This document shows, one piece after another, positions 15,460 through 24,992 of a stretch of 25,089 bases of DNA (position 1 is the first letter of the stretch; each line of letters begins with the position of its first letter). The position numbers were made by a program, and so were the translations under genes. The DNA comes from Betaproteobacteria bacterium HGW-Betaproteobacteria-8 (GTDB taxonomy: Bacteria > Pseudomonadota > Gammaproteobacteria > Burkholderiales > Methylophilaceae). Location of the stretch: contig PHCD01000015.1 of NCBI GenBank assembly GCA_002842135.1, positions 1-25,089 of the forward strand. Direction: 5' to 3'. A model generated the notes under the pieces. It worked only from the letters and a program-made list of their open reading frames with translations. It ran no database searches and was not told where the DNA came from.

Positions 15460-16584
15460 TTATGCCATCTGGCTGATGGTCTTGCGAAACCGCGCCAGCG
15501 AAAAGAAAAACAGCACCGCGCCGATCAGTGCGATGGCGAGGAAGGACGGCCACACCACATCCAGCCCGGCACCACGGTAAAGGATGGCCTGGCTCAATTC
15601 GACAAAATGCGTGGTCGGTGCCAGCAGCATCAGGTTCTGCACGAATTCCGGCATGCTTTCGCGCGGCGTCGTGCCGCCGGAGAGCATTTCCAGTGGCAGC
15701 AGGATCAATATCATCAGCATGCCGAACTGCGGCATGTTACGCGCCAACGTCGCAATAAAAATGCCCATGGAAGTGGTCGCAAACAGATGCAGCGCGGCAC
15801 CGGTCATAAAGAGGACGATAGAGCCTTCGATCGGCACCTGCAGCGAACCCCGCACCACCAGCGTCAGCGATATCCAGGCCGCCACCAATACCACCAGCGC
15901 CATGGCCCAGATCTTGGCCAGCATGATCTCCAACGGCGTCAGCGGCATCACCAGCAGGTGCTCGATGGTGCCGTGCTCGCGTTCGCGAATGAGGGCGGCG
16001 CCGGTGAGGATGATGGAAATCATGGTGACATTGTTGATCAACTCCACGATGGAACCGAACCAGGCTTGCGTCAGGCTCGGGTTGAAGCGCATGCGCAGCG
16101 CCAGTTCCACCGGCAGCGCTGCATTGCCGCGATAACGCTGCACAAATTCATTGATCTCGGTCAGCACAATCTCCTGGATATACCAGTTGCCGGTAAAAGC
16201 CTGGCTCATGCGCGTGGCGTCGATATTGAGCTGGATGGCGGGCGAGCGGCCGGCCAGCACGTCGCGCTGGAAGTCCGGCGGGATATGCAGCGCGAAGGTA
16301 TAACGCCCGGCATCCATGCCGGGGTCGATCTCGTTCGCTGCAATCATGGCCGGGCCGGAAAAATACGGCGGATAGAAAGCTGAAACGATGCGCGCCGACA
16401 GCGGCGAGGCGTCCTCGTCGACAATGGCGATCGGCGCCTTGTTGAGCGACTCCGGCATGGCGGTGGCGGACGAATAGATCATCACGGTGAAACTGACGGC
16501 AATCAGCACCAGCATGACCGGGTCGCGCTTGAGGCTCCACAGTTCCTTGATGCCGAGTCGATAAATGTTGCTCAATCGCCGCAT
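15460..16584 (-). CDS. yhhJ: ABC-2 type transporter permease (YhhJ-like)
   Basis: 374 residues. One membrane segment near the N-terminus (about 22-40) is followed by a periplasmic domain of about 130 residues beginning KAPIAIVDEDASPLS. A C-terminal cluster of about five membrane segments (from about 180) contains IREREHGTIEHLLVMPLTPLEIMLAKIW, the usual ABC-2 coupling region. It pairs with the ATPase-permease fusion whose stop lies 4 bp upstream, and its GGTGA ribosome site lies inside that gene. The E. coli operon yhiI-rbbA-yhhJ has the same order. The substrate is not known; export of drugs or other small compounds is the family expectation. Confidence 0.88.
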   Translation of the reverse strand: MRRLSNIYRLGIKELWSLKRDPVMLVLIAVSFTVMIYSSATAMPESLNKAPIAIVDEDASPLSARIVSAFYPPYFSGPAMIAANEIDPGMDAGRYTFALHIPPDFQRDVLAGRSPAIQLNIDATRMSQAFTGNWYIQEIVLTEINEFVQRYRGNAALPVELALRMRFNPSLTQAWFGSIVELINNVTMISIILTGAALIREREHGTIEHLLVMPLTPLEIMLAKIWAMALVVLVAAWISLTLVVRGSLQVPIEGSIVLFMTGAALHLFATTSMGIFIATLARNMPQFGMLMILILLPLEMLSGGTTPRESMPEFVQNLMLLAPTTHFVELSQAILYRGAGLDVVWPSFLAIALIGAVLFFFSLARFRKTISQMA

Positions 16585-16588
16585 GCGT

Positions 16589-19336
16589 TCACCTGCCCTG
16601 CTTCTTCAGTGTCAGGATGGTCAAGCCCATCACCACCGGCACCGCCAGCAACAGCGGCACGAAATAAGTGTAAAGATCACCGAGGTCGAGCGCCTTGCCG
16701 AACACGCCGCGGCTGATGATCAGCATGTAAGTGGTCGGGTAGACCTCGCCGATCATGCGGCCGATGCCCTCCAGTGACGACACCGGATTCATCATGCCGG
16801 AGAACTGCACGGCCGGCAGGATGGAAACCACCATGGTGAAGAACAGCGCCGCGATCTGGCTGCGGGTGAAGGTCGAGGCGAGAAAACCGATGCCGGTGGA
16901 CACCACGCAATAGATCAGCGCGGCCAGCGCCAGCGTGGCGAAGCTACCCTTGACCGGCACGTCGAAAGCGGTGACTGCCAAGAGCGTCATCAGCAGGAAA
17001 TTCAGCATGGCCAGTGCCACATACGGTATCTGCTTGCCGATGATGAATTCGCTGCGCGTCACCGGCGTCACGTAGAGATTGATGATGGAACCCAGCTCTT
17101 TCTCGCGCACCACTGCCAGCGCCGCCAGCATGGCCGGCAACATCAGCAGCAGTAACGGCATGACCGCCGGCACCATGGCCGGCAGGCTCTTCACGTCCGG
17201 GTTATAGCGGAAGCGGTTCTCGATCGTCGCCAGCCCGGCGATGCCGCTGCCGTAGCGTTCGAGCGCCTGTTGCTGCAGCCAGACCTGATGCATGCCCTGC
17301 ACATAACCCTGCACCGTCTCCGCCCGCTGCGGCATGGCGCCGTCGACCCAGGCGCCGATCTGCACCCGGTTGCCGCGCTGCAGGTCGCGGGCGAAACCGG
17401 ACGGGATCTCGATTGCCAGTGACAACTCGCCGCTGCGCATGCGCCGGTCGAGCTCTGCGTAATCGCTGATCGGCGGCTTCTCGACAAAATAGCCGGAACC
17501 GGAGAGGTTGAGCGTGTAGTTGCGGCTGAGGCCGGTCTGGTCGCGATCCAGCACGGCATAGGGCAAGTCCTCGACATCCATGCTGATGCCAAAACCGATG
17601 ACGAACATCAGTATCATGGAACCGACCAATGCCAGCGCCGCCCGCACCGGGTCACGCTGCAGCTCCAGCACCTCGCGCCACATGTAGCTGTACATGCGGC
17701 TGAAGCTGAAATAATGCGAGCGCGGCCGTTTGGTGACACTGCCGACCAAAGGTGCAGCAGCTTCTGCGGTTCTCTGCCTGGCATCCTGTGCACCGCCGCC
17801 GGCCTCCACCAGATAATCGATAAAAGCCTGCTCCAGCGTTTCAGCCCCGCGGTCGGTGACGATATTGGCCGGCGTTTCGCTGACCAGCACCTTGCCCGCA
17901 TGCATCAGCGAAATGCGGTCGCAGCGCTCGGCCTCGTTCATGAAATGGGTAGAGATAAAAATGGTCACCCGGTCGCGCCGCGACAATTCGATCAGCAAAT
18001 GCCAGAAATTGTCACGTGCAACCGGGTCCACGCCCGAGGTCGGTTCATCCAGAATCAGCAGTTCCGGTTTATGCACCATGGCCACCGCCAGCGACAAACG
18101 CTGACGGATGCCGAGCGGCAAGCTGTCAGGCAGCGCATCCAGATCTTGCTGCAGGCCGAAACGCTGCACCATCTCGTCCACCCGCGCCGGGATCTCGGCC
18201 TCCGGCACATGGAACAGGCGCGCATGCAGCACCAGGTTCTGCTGCACACTCAATTCGGCATAGAGCGAAAACGATTGCGACATATAGCCCACGCGCCGCC
18301 GCGTGGCGATATCGGTCGATTCCACCTCGTGGCCGAACAGCCAGGCCTTGCCCTCACTGGCCGGCAGCAGGCCGGTCAGCATCTTCATGGTGGTCGATTT
18401 GCCGCAGCCGTTGGAGCCGAGAAAGCCGAATATCTCGCCGCGGCGGATGCGGAAACTGACATGATCGACGGCGACGAAATCGCCGAAACGCATGGTCAGG
18501 TTCTGCGCCTCGATGGCAACATCGTGCCGCTCGTCCTGCGCCAGCGGCGGGATGCTCACTTCCTGATAACCGCGCTTCTTCTCTTCCGGCAGTAGCGCGA
18601 TAAAAGCCGCATCCAGCGTTTCCGTCGCCGTCCTGTCCAGCAGCTCCTGCGGCGTGCCGGTCGCCAGGATGCGGCCTTCGTCCATCGCCACCAGCCAGTC
18701 GAAGCGCTGCGCCTCATCCATGTAAGCGGTGGCGACGATGACGCTCATTCCCGGCCGCTCGCTGCGGATGTGGGCAATCAACTCCCAGAACTGGGCACGC
18801 GCCAGCGGGTCGACGCCGGTAGTCGGCTCGTCCAGGATCAGCAGATCGGGGTCATGGATCAGCGCGCAGCAGAGACCGAGCTTCTGTTTCATGCCGCCGG
18901 ATAGTTTGCCTGCCGGCCGCGAGAGGAATTCGTGCAGACCGGTACTGCGAGTCAGGAGGTCGATGCGGCGGCGGCGCTCGGCAGCATCGTGGCCGAACAG
19001 GCGACCGAAGAACTGCAGGTTCTCCTCGATGGAAAGTGTAGGATAGAGATTCTTGCCCAGCCCTTGCGGCATGTAGGCGATGGAAGGACAGACCACATCG
19101 CGATGACGCTTGTGCGCCATATTGCCACCCAGCACCTCGACCGTACCGCTCTGGATGATGCGCGCACCAGCCACCAGTGCCAGCAGGCTCGACTTGCCAA
19201 CGCCGTCCGGCCCAATCAGGCCAACCATGCCGCCAGCCGGAATATCCAGACTGACATCCTGCAGCGCCATGGTCTTGCCATAACGCAGGCTGACCTGCTG
19301 CAGACGTACAACCGACTGCGGCATGGCTGAACTCAC
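16589..19336 (-). CDS. rbbA: ABC transporter ATPase-ATPase-permease fusion (RbbA-like)
   Basis: 915 residues with two ATPase domains and a permease domain in one chain. NBD1 has Walker A GPDGVGKS (42-49), signature LSGGMKQ (145-151) and Walker B LLILDEP (165-171). NBD2 has Walker A GSNGCGKS (307-314), a degenerate signature LPLGIRQR (406-413), and Walker B LLILDEP (426-432). From about residue 565 a membrane segment, a periplasmic domain and an ABC-2 membrane cluster follow. E. coli RbbA has this layout and was described as a ribosome-associated ATPase, but the operon context points to export. The GTG start at 19336 overlaps the adaptor stop as GTGA. An ATG at 19324 is an alternative. Confidence 0.92.
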   Translation of the reverse strand: MSSAMPQSVVRLQQVSLRYGKTMALQDVSLDIPAGGMVGLIGPDGVGKSSLLALVAGARIIQSGTVEVLGGNMAHKRHRDVVCPSIAYMPQGLGKNLYPTLSIEENLQFFGRLFGHDAAERRRRIDLLTRSTGLHEFLSRPAGKLSGGMKQKLGLCCALIHDPDLLILDEPTTGVDPLARAQFWELIAHIRSERPGMSVIVATAYMDEAQRFDWLVAMDEGRILATGTPQELLDRTATETLDAAFIALLPEEKKRGYQEVSIPPLAQDERHDVAIEAQNLTMRFGDFVAVDHVSFRIRRGEIFGFLGSNGCGKSTTMKMLTGLLPASEGKAWLFGHEVESTDIATRRRVGYMSQSFSLYAELSVQQNLVLHARLFHVPEAEIPARVDEMVQRFGLQQDLDALPDSLPLGIRQRLSLAVAMVHKPELLILDEPTSGVDPVARDNFWHLLIELSRRDRVTIFISTHFMNEAERCDRISLMHAGKVLVSETPANIVTDRGAETLEQAFIDYLVEAGGGAQDARQRTAEAAAPLVGSVTKRPRSHYFSFSRMYSYMWREVLELQRDPVRAALALVGSMILMFVIGFGISMDVEDLPYAVLDRDQTGLSRNYTLNLSGSGYFVEKPPISDYAELDRRMRSGELSLAIEIPSGFARDLQRGNRVQIGAWVDGAMPQRAETVQGYVQGMHQVWLQQQALERYGSGIAGLATIENRFRYNPDVKSLPAMVPAVMPLLLLMLPAMLAALAVVREKELGSIINLYVTPVTRSEFIIGKQIPYVALAMLNFLLMTLLAVTAFDVPVKGSFATLALAALIYCVVSTGIGFLASTFTRSQIAALFFTMVVSILPAVQFSGMMNPVSSLEGIGRMIGEVYPTTYMLIISRGVFGKALDLGDLYTYFVPLLLAVPVVMGLTILTLKKQGR

Positions 19337-20397
19337 TCCGGCACTTTAACCGTCAGTTCAGCCGGCCATTCCACGTTCGGGTCTATGCGCACCCACGCCA
19401 CGCCGGGCAGACCGGTCTTCACCTGTTTCAGGTGTTTTTGCAGCAACTCCCGGTCGATCTGCGCCTTGACGCGGAACATCAGCTTCTGCCGCTCGCTCTC
19501 GGTTTCCACCGTCTTCGGCGTGAATTGCGCGGTGCTGGCGACGAAAGAAATGGTCGCCGGAATCACATACTGCGGCGCGGCATCGAGAATGATGCGCGCA
19601 TCGGCACCGAGCGCCACGCGGCCGGCGACGGTTTCCGGCAAAAAGAAGGTCATGTAGACATCGGCCAGATCGACCAGACTCAGCAACTTGCCGCCCGCCG
19701 CCAGCACTTCGCCCGGCTGGGCGATGCGGTACTGGATGCGTCCGGCGCGTGGAGAAGTCAGCTGGCTATCACGGATATCGGCCTCGATGCGGGCGATGGT
19801 GGCTTCCGCCGCCGCCACGGCAGAGCGCGCGCCCACCACCTGCGCCTTCGCCGCATCGATCGCCGCCTGTGCCGAGCTCACCTGCGCCCGGGCAGCATTG
19901 ACTGCTGCGCGCGCACTGCTGAACCGCGCACGGTCATCATCCAGTTCCTGGATCGGCGCGGCGCCTTCCACTGCCAGCATCTCCGTCCGCGCCAGCCTCC
20001 GCTGAGCGGCATCCAGTTCGCTTGCGCGTTGTGCCACCATGGCCTGCATCGTCATCTTGTCGCTCTCGCGCAGGGCCACTTGTGCCTCGGCGCTGGTCAC
20101 TGCATTCAGCGCCTGCTGATATTGCGCGCGCGCTTCATCGCGCTGCGCTTCCAGTGTCTCCACCTGCATGGTCGCCAGCACCTGTCCGGCCTCGACGAAA
20201 TCGCCTTCCCGCACGAGGATCTCGCTGACCCGCGCCGGCAATTTGGTCGCCACATCGATCTCGGTCGCCTCGATGCGGCCATTGCCGCTGGCAAAACCTT
20301 GCAGATCGTTGGTATTGAAGAATCTGTCCCAGGCATAAAAACCGCCTGCGGCAACGATAATGAGGATGACCAATGCGAGGATTGTTTTTCTGTTCAT
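19333..20397 (-). CDS. yhiI: HlyD-family periplasmic adaptor (membrane fusion protein)
   Basis: 354 residues from the ATG at 20397, chosen because it begins [19 protein letters not shown], a proper membrane anchor, has GGAA upstream and lies 13 bp after the outer-membrane factor gene. The frame is open to an ATG at 20463, but that would overlap the previous gene. After the anchor come a lipoyl half ([26 protein letters not shown]), a long alanine- and glutamine-rich coiled coil (about 80-200) that would form the periplasmic hairpin, the second lipoyl half ([23 protein letters not shown]), and a beta-barrel domain. It bridges the inner-membrane ABC transporter and the outer-membrane factor. 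The substrate is unknown. Confidence 0.92.
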   Translation of the reverse strand: MNRKTILALVILIIVAAGGFYAWDRFFNTNDLQGFASGNGRIEATEIDVATKLPARVSEILVREGDFVEAGQVLATMQVETLEAQRDEARAQYQQALNAVTSAEAQVALRESDKMTMQAMVAQRASELDAAQRRLARTEMLAVEGAAPIQELDDDRARFSSARAAVNAARAQVSSAQAAIDAAKAQVVGARSAVAAAEATIARIEADIRDSQLTSPRAGRIQYRIAQPGEVLAAGGKLLSLVDLADVYMTFFLPETVAGRVALGADARIILDAAPQYVIPATISFVASTAQFTPKTVETESERQKLMFRVKAQIDRELLQKHLKQVKTGLPGVAWVRIDPNVEWPAELTVKVPE

Positions 20398-20410
20398 GAC
20401 ACGGGTTCCA

Positions 20411-21856
20411 TTAAGGCGATACTTGGCCGGCAAGCGATTGCGAACCGCCGCCAAGCGCGGCATAAAGACTGATCTGGCTGGAAAGCAGCGCGCGGCGCGT
20501 CTGCACCAGTTGCTGTTCCGCCGTCAGCAGGTCACGCTCGGCATCCAGCACCTCGAAATAGGAGGTGGCGCCACTATCGTAACGCAGTTTGACCAAGCGG
20601 GCCCGCTCGGCTTGCGAATCCAGCGTCTGCTGCTGGCTCACAATCTGCTGCTGCAACCACTGGCGCGCGGCCAACGCATCGGCCACTTCGCGGAACGCGG
20701 TCTGGATGGTCTTTTCGTAATTGGTCACAGCCAGGTCGCGGCGCACTTCCGCCAGATTCAGGCTGGCGCGGTTACGGCCGGCATCGAAGATCGGCAGGCT
20801 GATGCTGGGCGAGAATTTCCAGGCATGGCTGCCGCTGTCGAACAGGCCCTGCAGTTCGCTGCTGGCGCTGCCATAGGTCGTGGTCAGGCTCACGCGCGGG
20901 AAGAAAGCCGCCCGCGCGGCGCCGATATTGGCATTGGCCGATTTCAGCCGATGTTCCGCCGCGACGATATCCGGCCGCGTCAGCAACAAATCGGAAGGCA
21001 GGCCGGCACTGAGCGGGCGCAATATCCTGCCATCGTCGAACACATAACTTGCCGGGCTGATCTCGAACTCGCGGCCGATCAGCAGGGTCAGTGCGTTGTA
21101 CTGGTTGGCTCGCGCCTGCTGCAGTTGATACTCCAGCGTCTGCGCCTGTGCCAGCAGGGTTTCCACCTGTATCAGATCAAGTTTGGAAGTGGCACCCACT
21201 TCAAAGCGTCGCTTGAAGATGCGCAGGGATTCGGCGCGGCTGTCTATGGTCTTGCGCGCGATGACGATGCGCTCGTCCAGTTCACGCAGAATCATGTAAC
21301 TGTCCGCCACCTGCGCAATCAGCGAAATATTCAAGGCCCGGCGTGCCTCATCGCTGGCCAGAAAACTCTCCAGCGCCGCATCCTTCAGGCTGCGGATACG
21401 CCCCCAGAAATCGATCTCCCAGTTGCTGATGCCCAGCCCGACCAGATAATCCTCGGCGATCAGCGGCTTGCCGGTGAAACTCAAATCGGCCGGCGTACGT
21501 GAGCGGTTATAGGTGCCGATCGCATCAAGATGCGGATACAGCCCGGCGCGCTCGATACCGTAAGCCGCACGCGCCTCCTCCACGCGCAGCACCGCCGCAC
21601 GCAGGTCGCGGTTGTGTTCCAGCGCCTGCACGATCAATGCGTGCAACTGCTCATCGGCGAAATATTCCTGCCATGTCAGGCTGGCAGCCGGTGCAGCTGC
21701 CGCTTCTTCAGCAAAGGGGAAGCTCTCTGGCACCGGGGCCGCAGGCTGCTGATATTCCGGCGCCATGGATTTGCAGCCCGCCAGCAGCATGCAGACTGCC
21801 AACAGCCGGGCTGTGCGTTGCAGGTTCCAGCCTCCGGCACAAAGCGCTTTTACCAT
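20411..21856 (-). CDS. Outer-membrane efflux lipoprotein (NodT/TolC family)
   Basis: 481 residues from the ATG at 21856. This start gives a lipoprotein signal peptide with lipobox LAGC (Cys28) and has AGGGAA upstream. An in-frame ATG at 22012 would add 52 residues that look unlike a signal peptide. The rest holds two OEP repeats with the typical blocks WQEYFADEQLHALIVQALEHNRDLRAAVLRVEEARA, ISNWEIDFWGRIRSLKDAAL, LTRPDIVAAEHRLKSANANIGAARAAFFP and YDSGATSYFEVLDAERDLLTAEQQL. It is the outer-membrane channel of the exporter encoded downstream. It is the first gene of the operon and is divergent from xthA. Confidence 0.93.
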   Translation of the reverse strand: MVKALCAGGWNLQRTARLLAVCMLLAGCKSMAPEYQQPAAPVPESFPFAEEAAAAPAASLTWQEYFADEQLHALIVQALEHNRDLRAAVLRVEEARAAYGIERAGLYPHLDAIGTYNRSRTPADLSFTGKPLIAEDYLVGLGISNWEIDFWGRIRSLKDAALESFLASDEARRALNISLIAQVADSYMILRELDERIVIARKTIDSRAESLRIFKRRFEVGATSKLDLIQVETLLAQAQTLEYQLQQARANQYNALTLLIGREFEISPASYVFDDGRILRPLSAGLPSDLLLTRPDIVAAEHRLKSANANIGAARAAFFPRVSLTTTYGSASSELQGLFDSGSHAWKFSPSISLPIFDAGRNRASLNLAEVRRDLAVTNYEKTIQTAFREVADALAARQWLQQQIVSQQQTLDSQAERARLVKLRYDSGATSYFEVLDAERDLLTAEQQLVQTRRALLSSQISLYAALGGGSQSLAGQVSP

Positions 21857-22040
21857 GCCTGTTCCCTGTAAGGTGTTGCTGCCACATTGCCCCCATGAGT
21901 TTTCGACGTCATCTGCCATGCTACCGCAATAGCGGTACGGAAAAAACGATTGCATCGCCTGTCTGCCAACAAAAGCGATCTCGACCAAAGTCGGTGATAA
22001 ACTGACAGCCATTCATCGTCTTCCACAACACATCACCGCC

Positions 22041-22808
22041 ATGAAACTCGCCACCTGGAACGTCAACTCGCTCAATGTCCGCCTGCCGCATGTGCTGGAA
22101 TGGATCGCCGCCGAAAAACCTGATGTGCTCTGCCTGCAGGAAACCAAGCAGGAAGACAGCAAATTTCCCTACGACGCATTGAAAGAAGCTGGTTACAACG
22201 CCATCCACAGCGGGCAGAAAACCTACAACGGCGTCGCCATCCTCAGCCCGCACGCCATCGAAAACCCGGCCTTCGGCATCCCCGAATTCGCCGACGAACA
22301 AAAGCGCGTAGTAAGCGCTGACATCAACGGCATCCGTATCGTCTGCGCCTATATCCCCAACGGCCAGAGCCTGGAATCGGAAAAATACCAGTACAAACTG
22401 AACTGGCTGCAAGCACTCACTGACCACCTTGCGGCCGAGCTGCAACAGTATCCGCGGCTGGCGTTACTCGGCGATTACAACATCGCGCCGGAAGACCGCG
22501 ACGTGCACGACCCCAAAGCGTGGGAAGGCCAAGTGCTGGTCAGCGAACCGGAACGCGAGGCTTTCAGAAAACTGCAGGCGCTCGGCCTGCACGACAGCTT
22601 CCGCCTGTTCGAACAGGAAGAAGGCAGCTTCAGCTGGTGGGATTACCGCATGGCAGGCTTCCGCCGCAACCTCGGTTTGCGCATCGACCACATTCTGGTC
22701 AGCGACGCACTGAAAGCCAACTGCCAGCGCTGCTGGATCGACAAGGGGCCGAGAAAACTGGAGAGACCGTCAGATCACACGCCGGTCATCCTCGAACTGG
22801 CATCTTGA
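22041..22808 (+). CDS. xthA: Exodeoxyribonuclease III (AP endonuclease)
   Basis: 255 residues, slightly shorter than E. coli ExoIII (268). The endonuclease/exonuclease/phosphatase fold is shown by ATWNVNSLNVRLPH, the metal-binding Glu34 in LQETK, GDYNIAPEDRDVHDP, SWWDYRMAGFRRNLGLRIDHILVS and the terminal SDHTPV with His246. It cleaves at abasic sites and degrades 3' ends in base-excision repair. No clear Shine-Dalgarno site precedes the ATG, but the first residues MKLATWNVNS are typical. It stands alone, divergent from the efflux operon. Confidence 0.95.
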   Translation: MKLATWNVNSLNVRLPHVLEWIAAEKPDVLCLQETKQEDSKFPYDALKEAGYNAIHSGQKTYNGVAILSPHAIENPAFGIPEFADEQKRVVSADINGIRIVCAYIPNGQSLESEKYQYKLNWLQALTDHLAAELQQYPRLALLGDYNIAPEDRDVHDPKAWEGQVLVSEPEREAFRKLQALGLHDSFRLFEQEEGSFSWWDYRMAGFRRNLGLRIDHILVSDALKANCQRCWIDKGPRKLERPSDHTPVILELAS

Positions 22809-22935
22809 CGGCCGCATGGGCAGATCTGCGGCGTTGCGCGGTGCTCGTACACTCGCCTATCCAGCTCGATATGTCTCGCGTCCTGCGCTCCATGCGCCTT
22901 GCATCTCTACCCATGCGACCATCAATCTGGCCGTC
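22807..22935. repeat. Large imperfect inverted repeat between xthA and the TfoX-domain gene
   Basis: GACGGCC (22807-22813) pairs with GGCCGTC (22929-22935). Directly inside, GCATGGGCAGA (22814-22824) pairs with TCTACCCATGC (22906-22916) at 10 of 11 bases. A 12-base bulge on the right arm separates the two helices. The 80-base interior is G/C rich and can fold further. It begins at the last bases of xthA. It could act as a terminator-like or mRNA-stability structure, or be a dispersed repeat. Confidence 0.65.
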
Positions 22936-22968
22936 GCAGGGATAAACAACCGGGGGTGAGAAAATCAT

Positions 22969-23304
22969 ATGAGCGAGTTCACCGAATACCTCCACGAAGT
23001 CTTTGAACTCGCCGGCCCCATCACCATCCGCCGCATGTTCGGTGGCCATGGTATCTATCTCGACGGCCTGCCGGTCGGCATCGTCTATCAGGACACGCTC
23101 TACCTGAAGGCGGACGCCGAAACGCGGCAAGCGTTCGAGGCGCTGCAACTCCCGCAATTCACCTACCGCAAAAAAGACAAAACCATAGCTCTGCCTTACT
23201 TTCAGGCACCGGATTTCATACTGGAAGATCGGCAGGAGGCGGCGTTATGGTTGAGGAAGGCGTTTGGGGCGAGTTTGAGAAGTAAGCCGAAAGCAAGGCA
23301 CTGA
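22969..23304 (+). CDS. TfoX N-terminal-domain protein
   Basis: 111 residues, a single TfoX_N domain. Diagnostic pieces are the N-terminal ELAGPITIRRMFGGHGIYLDGLPVGIVYQDTLYLKAD and the later FTYRKKDKTIALPYFQAPDFIL. The C-terminal TfoX domain found in the competence regulator TfoX/Sxy is absent, so a competence role should not be assumed. Proteins with this domain alone are common and mostly uncharacterised. GGTGAG at 22955-22960 fits the ATG at 22969. The tail is basic (SLRSKPKARH). It is the last gene with core-like base composition before the A+T-rich stretch. Confidence 0.85.
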   Translation: MSEFTEYLHEVFELAGPITIRRMFGGHGIYLDGLPVGIVYQDTLYLKADAETRQAFEALQLPQFTYRKKDKTIALPYFQAPDFILEDRQEAALWLRKAFGASLRSKPKARH

Positions 23305-23517
23305 GAATTAGGCAATTGGGTTAAAAACGCATGCACTTGTCACGAAAAAGGATAAGGCGTTTAATCCATATTGAATAATGCACAGGTTATACAAAGTTCA
23401 CCATTAAGGCGCACTTTTCATGCATTTTTAAGGTATCTATTTTTATTTAAGCTCAGATTGCTGATGCACAGCTATCTGCTCCTAACTCGAAACACGTTAT
23501 GCCACTTAAGGAAACGT

Positions 23518-24063
23518 ATGGATATCATCTATAGTCCTTTCGGCGAAATTGATGACGAAGAATACCGGAGTGTTGTCGACGCCAAAATTAAAGAGTACGA
23601 ATCGAGATTAAAAACATATGAAGGCGGGCAAATTGAGTTTCATGTGCGTGAAACAAATCATGGAAGAGGAGCTGATCTATTAACAGTTACGGTTTCGTTG
23701 GTATCTTTAGCAGGCACTGCATTTTTTGCAATCCCCGCAGCACATAAGAAAATTCGGGAAGCATTCGAAGAATGGAAGCAGATTGGAAAGGAAATTGACA
23801 CACTTATTTCGCGTGTTTCTGGTAATGACAGGCCATCGCTTCCAATCGAGGTTTTATTTTTTGAGGCGGTAAATGACCTAGCCAGTTCTAAAGTTGCAGA
23901 GAGCCTTGAATTCTTATCAGCTTGTGAAATACCAACGCAAGAAGCTTATGTGTTCGATGATAGAAAGACCTATCTGTTCGCGTTCCGTGATGGCATGCAA
24001 ATATATCTGATTGCTTATGATAGTTACAAAACAAAGCTATGGTCTCGGCAGGTGCCACTGTGA
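23518..24063 (+). CDS. Orphan protein with one membrane-type helix, possibly truncated at its C-terminus
   Basis: 181 residues from an ATG with AAGGA 5 bases upstream (23508-23512). The frame is open back to a TTG at 23371, but that extension has no ribosome site. I do not recognise the family. Residues 10-45 are charged and probably helical. Residues 54-72 (LLTVTVSLVSLAGTAFFAI) are hydrophobic, then a charged amphipathic helix (75-97) and a mixed alpha/beta C-terminal part (108-178) follow. After the TGA at 24061 the same frame continues for 44 sense codons to a TAG at 24196, so the gene may be interrupted. Base composition is A+T richer than the core (43% G+C in a sampled line). Confidence 0.65.
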   Translation: MDIIYSPFGEIDDEEYRSVVDAKIKEYESRLKTYEGGQIEFHVRETNHGRGADLLTVTVSLVSLAGTAFFAIPAAHKKIREAFEEWKQIGKEIDTLISRVSGNDRPSLPIEVLFFEAVNDLASSKVAESLEFLSACEIPTQEAYVFDDRKTYLFAFRDGMQIYLIAYDSYKTKLWSRQVPL

Positions 24064-24198
24064 ATCCAAGGCTTAGTGGATAAATACCCAACACTACTTT
24101 TCTCATTTAAAGATCAGACTGACTTATATCAAGTAGCCATTGCACGAAATGCTGATGTATTGTTGGAAAATAAAATTCAAATAAGTAGAAATGCCTAG
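24064..24198 (+). pseudogene. In-frame continuation of the preceding gene beyond a TGA stop
   Basis: Directly behind the TGA at 24061-24063 the frame encodes 44 residues up to TAG at 24196-24198, including LVDKYPTLLFSFKDQTDLYQ and VAIARNADVLLENKIQIS. The composition is protein-like, with alternating hydrophobic and charged residues, and resembles the end of the upstream reading frame. It may be the lost C-terminus of a gene broken by one nonsense mutation, or a chance open stretch. No start codon with a ribosome site serves it alone. Confidence 0.35.
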
Positions 24199-24257
24199 CT
24201 ATTCATCAAACGGGCGCCCTACAACGCCCTTAATTCGTCGAGTGTTAAAGGCAAACC

Positions 24258-24977
24258 ATGACTTCAGCTATCAAAATCACGTATTGGGCAGAGGCAAAAC
24301 CGGATACAGCCTCAATTTATGACTTTGAAGGTATTGTCGATTTTCGAAAAGAACTTGAAGAAAACTACGTGGCGGTCATCCAAGGGCGTCCTGGTCCACT
24401 GGGAGGTCTTCACGAACTCGCGGTAGAGATTATCTCCAACCTCACTTTTGTTGAGGTCGCAAAATTCTTGCTTAGCGGCATAGCATTTGATGTCATTAAG
24501 TCAGGTACAAAATCTCTGATATTGCGGCCCTTCCTCAAAGCGTTTAAGGAACTTAAGGATCGGAACAGCTCGGTTCAAGTGGATATAGAGGAATTTAGAA
24601 TCGTCTTTCAGGATACCGTGATTGTCATCTACAAGATCACTGATGACAGTATCTTTTCTAGCCTTGAAACAATCCTCAATGAACTTGCCAAGCATTCCGA
24701 TCAACTAACCTTGTCTAGCGGAGAGCGCCCATTTGAGATTCACATCCCCATCTTTGAGGATCCTTCAAAGGATAGGCCATGCCGGTTCAGAGTCAAACTT
24801 GACGTTGATGAAACGATTTCGTCATTTTCGAATTCTGATTATTTCAGAATGTGGGGCATCTATTACGACTATGCCGGTAGCCGAATATTTGACGTTGAAA
24901 ATGGATTGCTAATTGACAATGATTTTTACGAGCTTGAGCGCTATTGGAGCGAAATGGAAGAAAGGTGGAGACGTTAA
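24258..24977 (+). CDS. Orphan protein of unknown function
   Basis: 239 residues. AAAGG (24247-24251) with a 6-base spacer supports the ATG at 24258. I do not recognise the family. The order is an N-terminal polar part (1-48), a Gly-Pro turn (RPGPLGG, 44-50), a largely hydrophobic helical stretch (51-96) ending in a basic helix, then a strand-rich part (104-130, VQVDIEEFRIVFQDTVIVIY). A C-terminal domain rich in Asp, Tyr and Phe (160-239) ends in a charged helix. No catalytic motif is evident. The gene follows the other orphan by 194 bp on the same strand and shares its A+T-rich composition and broad layout (polar start, hydrophobic middle, mixed end). Confidence 0.7.
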   Translation: MTSAIKITYWAEAKPDTASIYDFEGIVDFRKELEENYVAVIQGRPGPLGGLHELAVEIISNLTFVEVAKFLLSGIAFDVIKSGTKSLILRPFLKAFKELKDRNSSVQVDIEEFRIVFQDTVIVIYKITDDSIFSSLETILNELAKHSDQLTLSSGERPFEIHIPIFEDPSKDRPCRFRVKLDVDETISSFSNSDYFRMWGIYYDYAGSRIFDVENGLLIDNDFYELERYWSEMEERWRR

Positions 24978-24992
24978 CGTGAACGGGGTGAC

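Noticed and set aside
19432..21502. Long open frames on the plus strand (up to 380 codons) across the efflux operon
   Set aside because: They are antisense to the HlyD and outer-membrane factor genes, have compositions expected from reverse-complemented G/C-rich codons (His, Arg, Gln rich), and show no recognisable domain.
21857..22012. Longer N-terminus of the outer-membrane factor starting at 22012
   Set aside because: The ATG at 21856 directly gives a lipoprotein signal peptide with a lipobox and has a good ribosome site; the extra 52 residues do not resemble an export signal.
23371..23517. Upstream TTG start adding 49 residues to the first orphan protein
   Set aside because: No ribosome-binding site precedes the TTG, while the ATG at 23518 has AAGGA at the right distance.
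24205..24255. A possible integron attC site before the second orphan gene (GGGCG/CGCCC inverted pair and GTTAAAG)
   Set aside because: The core GTTRRRY and its partner RYYYAAC are not both present, and no integrase or further cassettes are visible.
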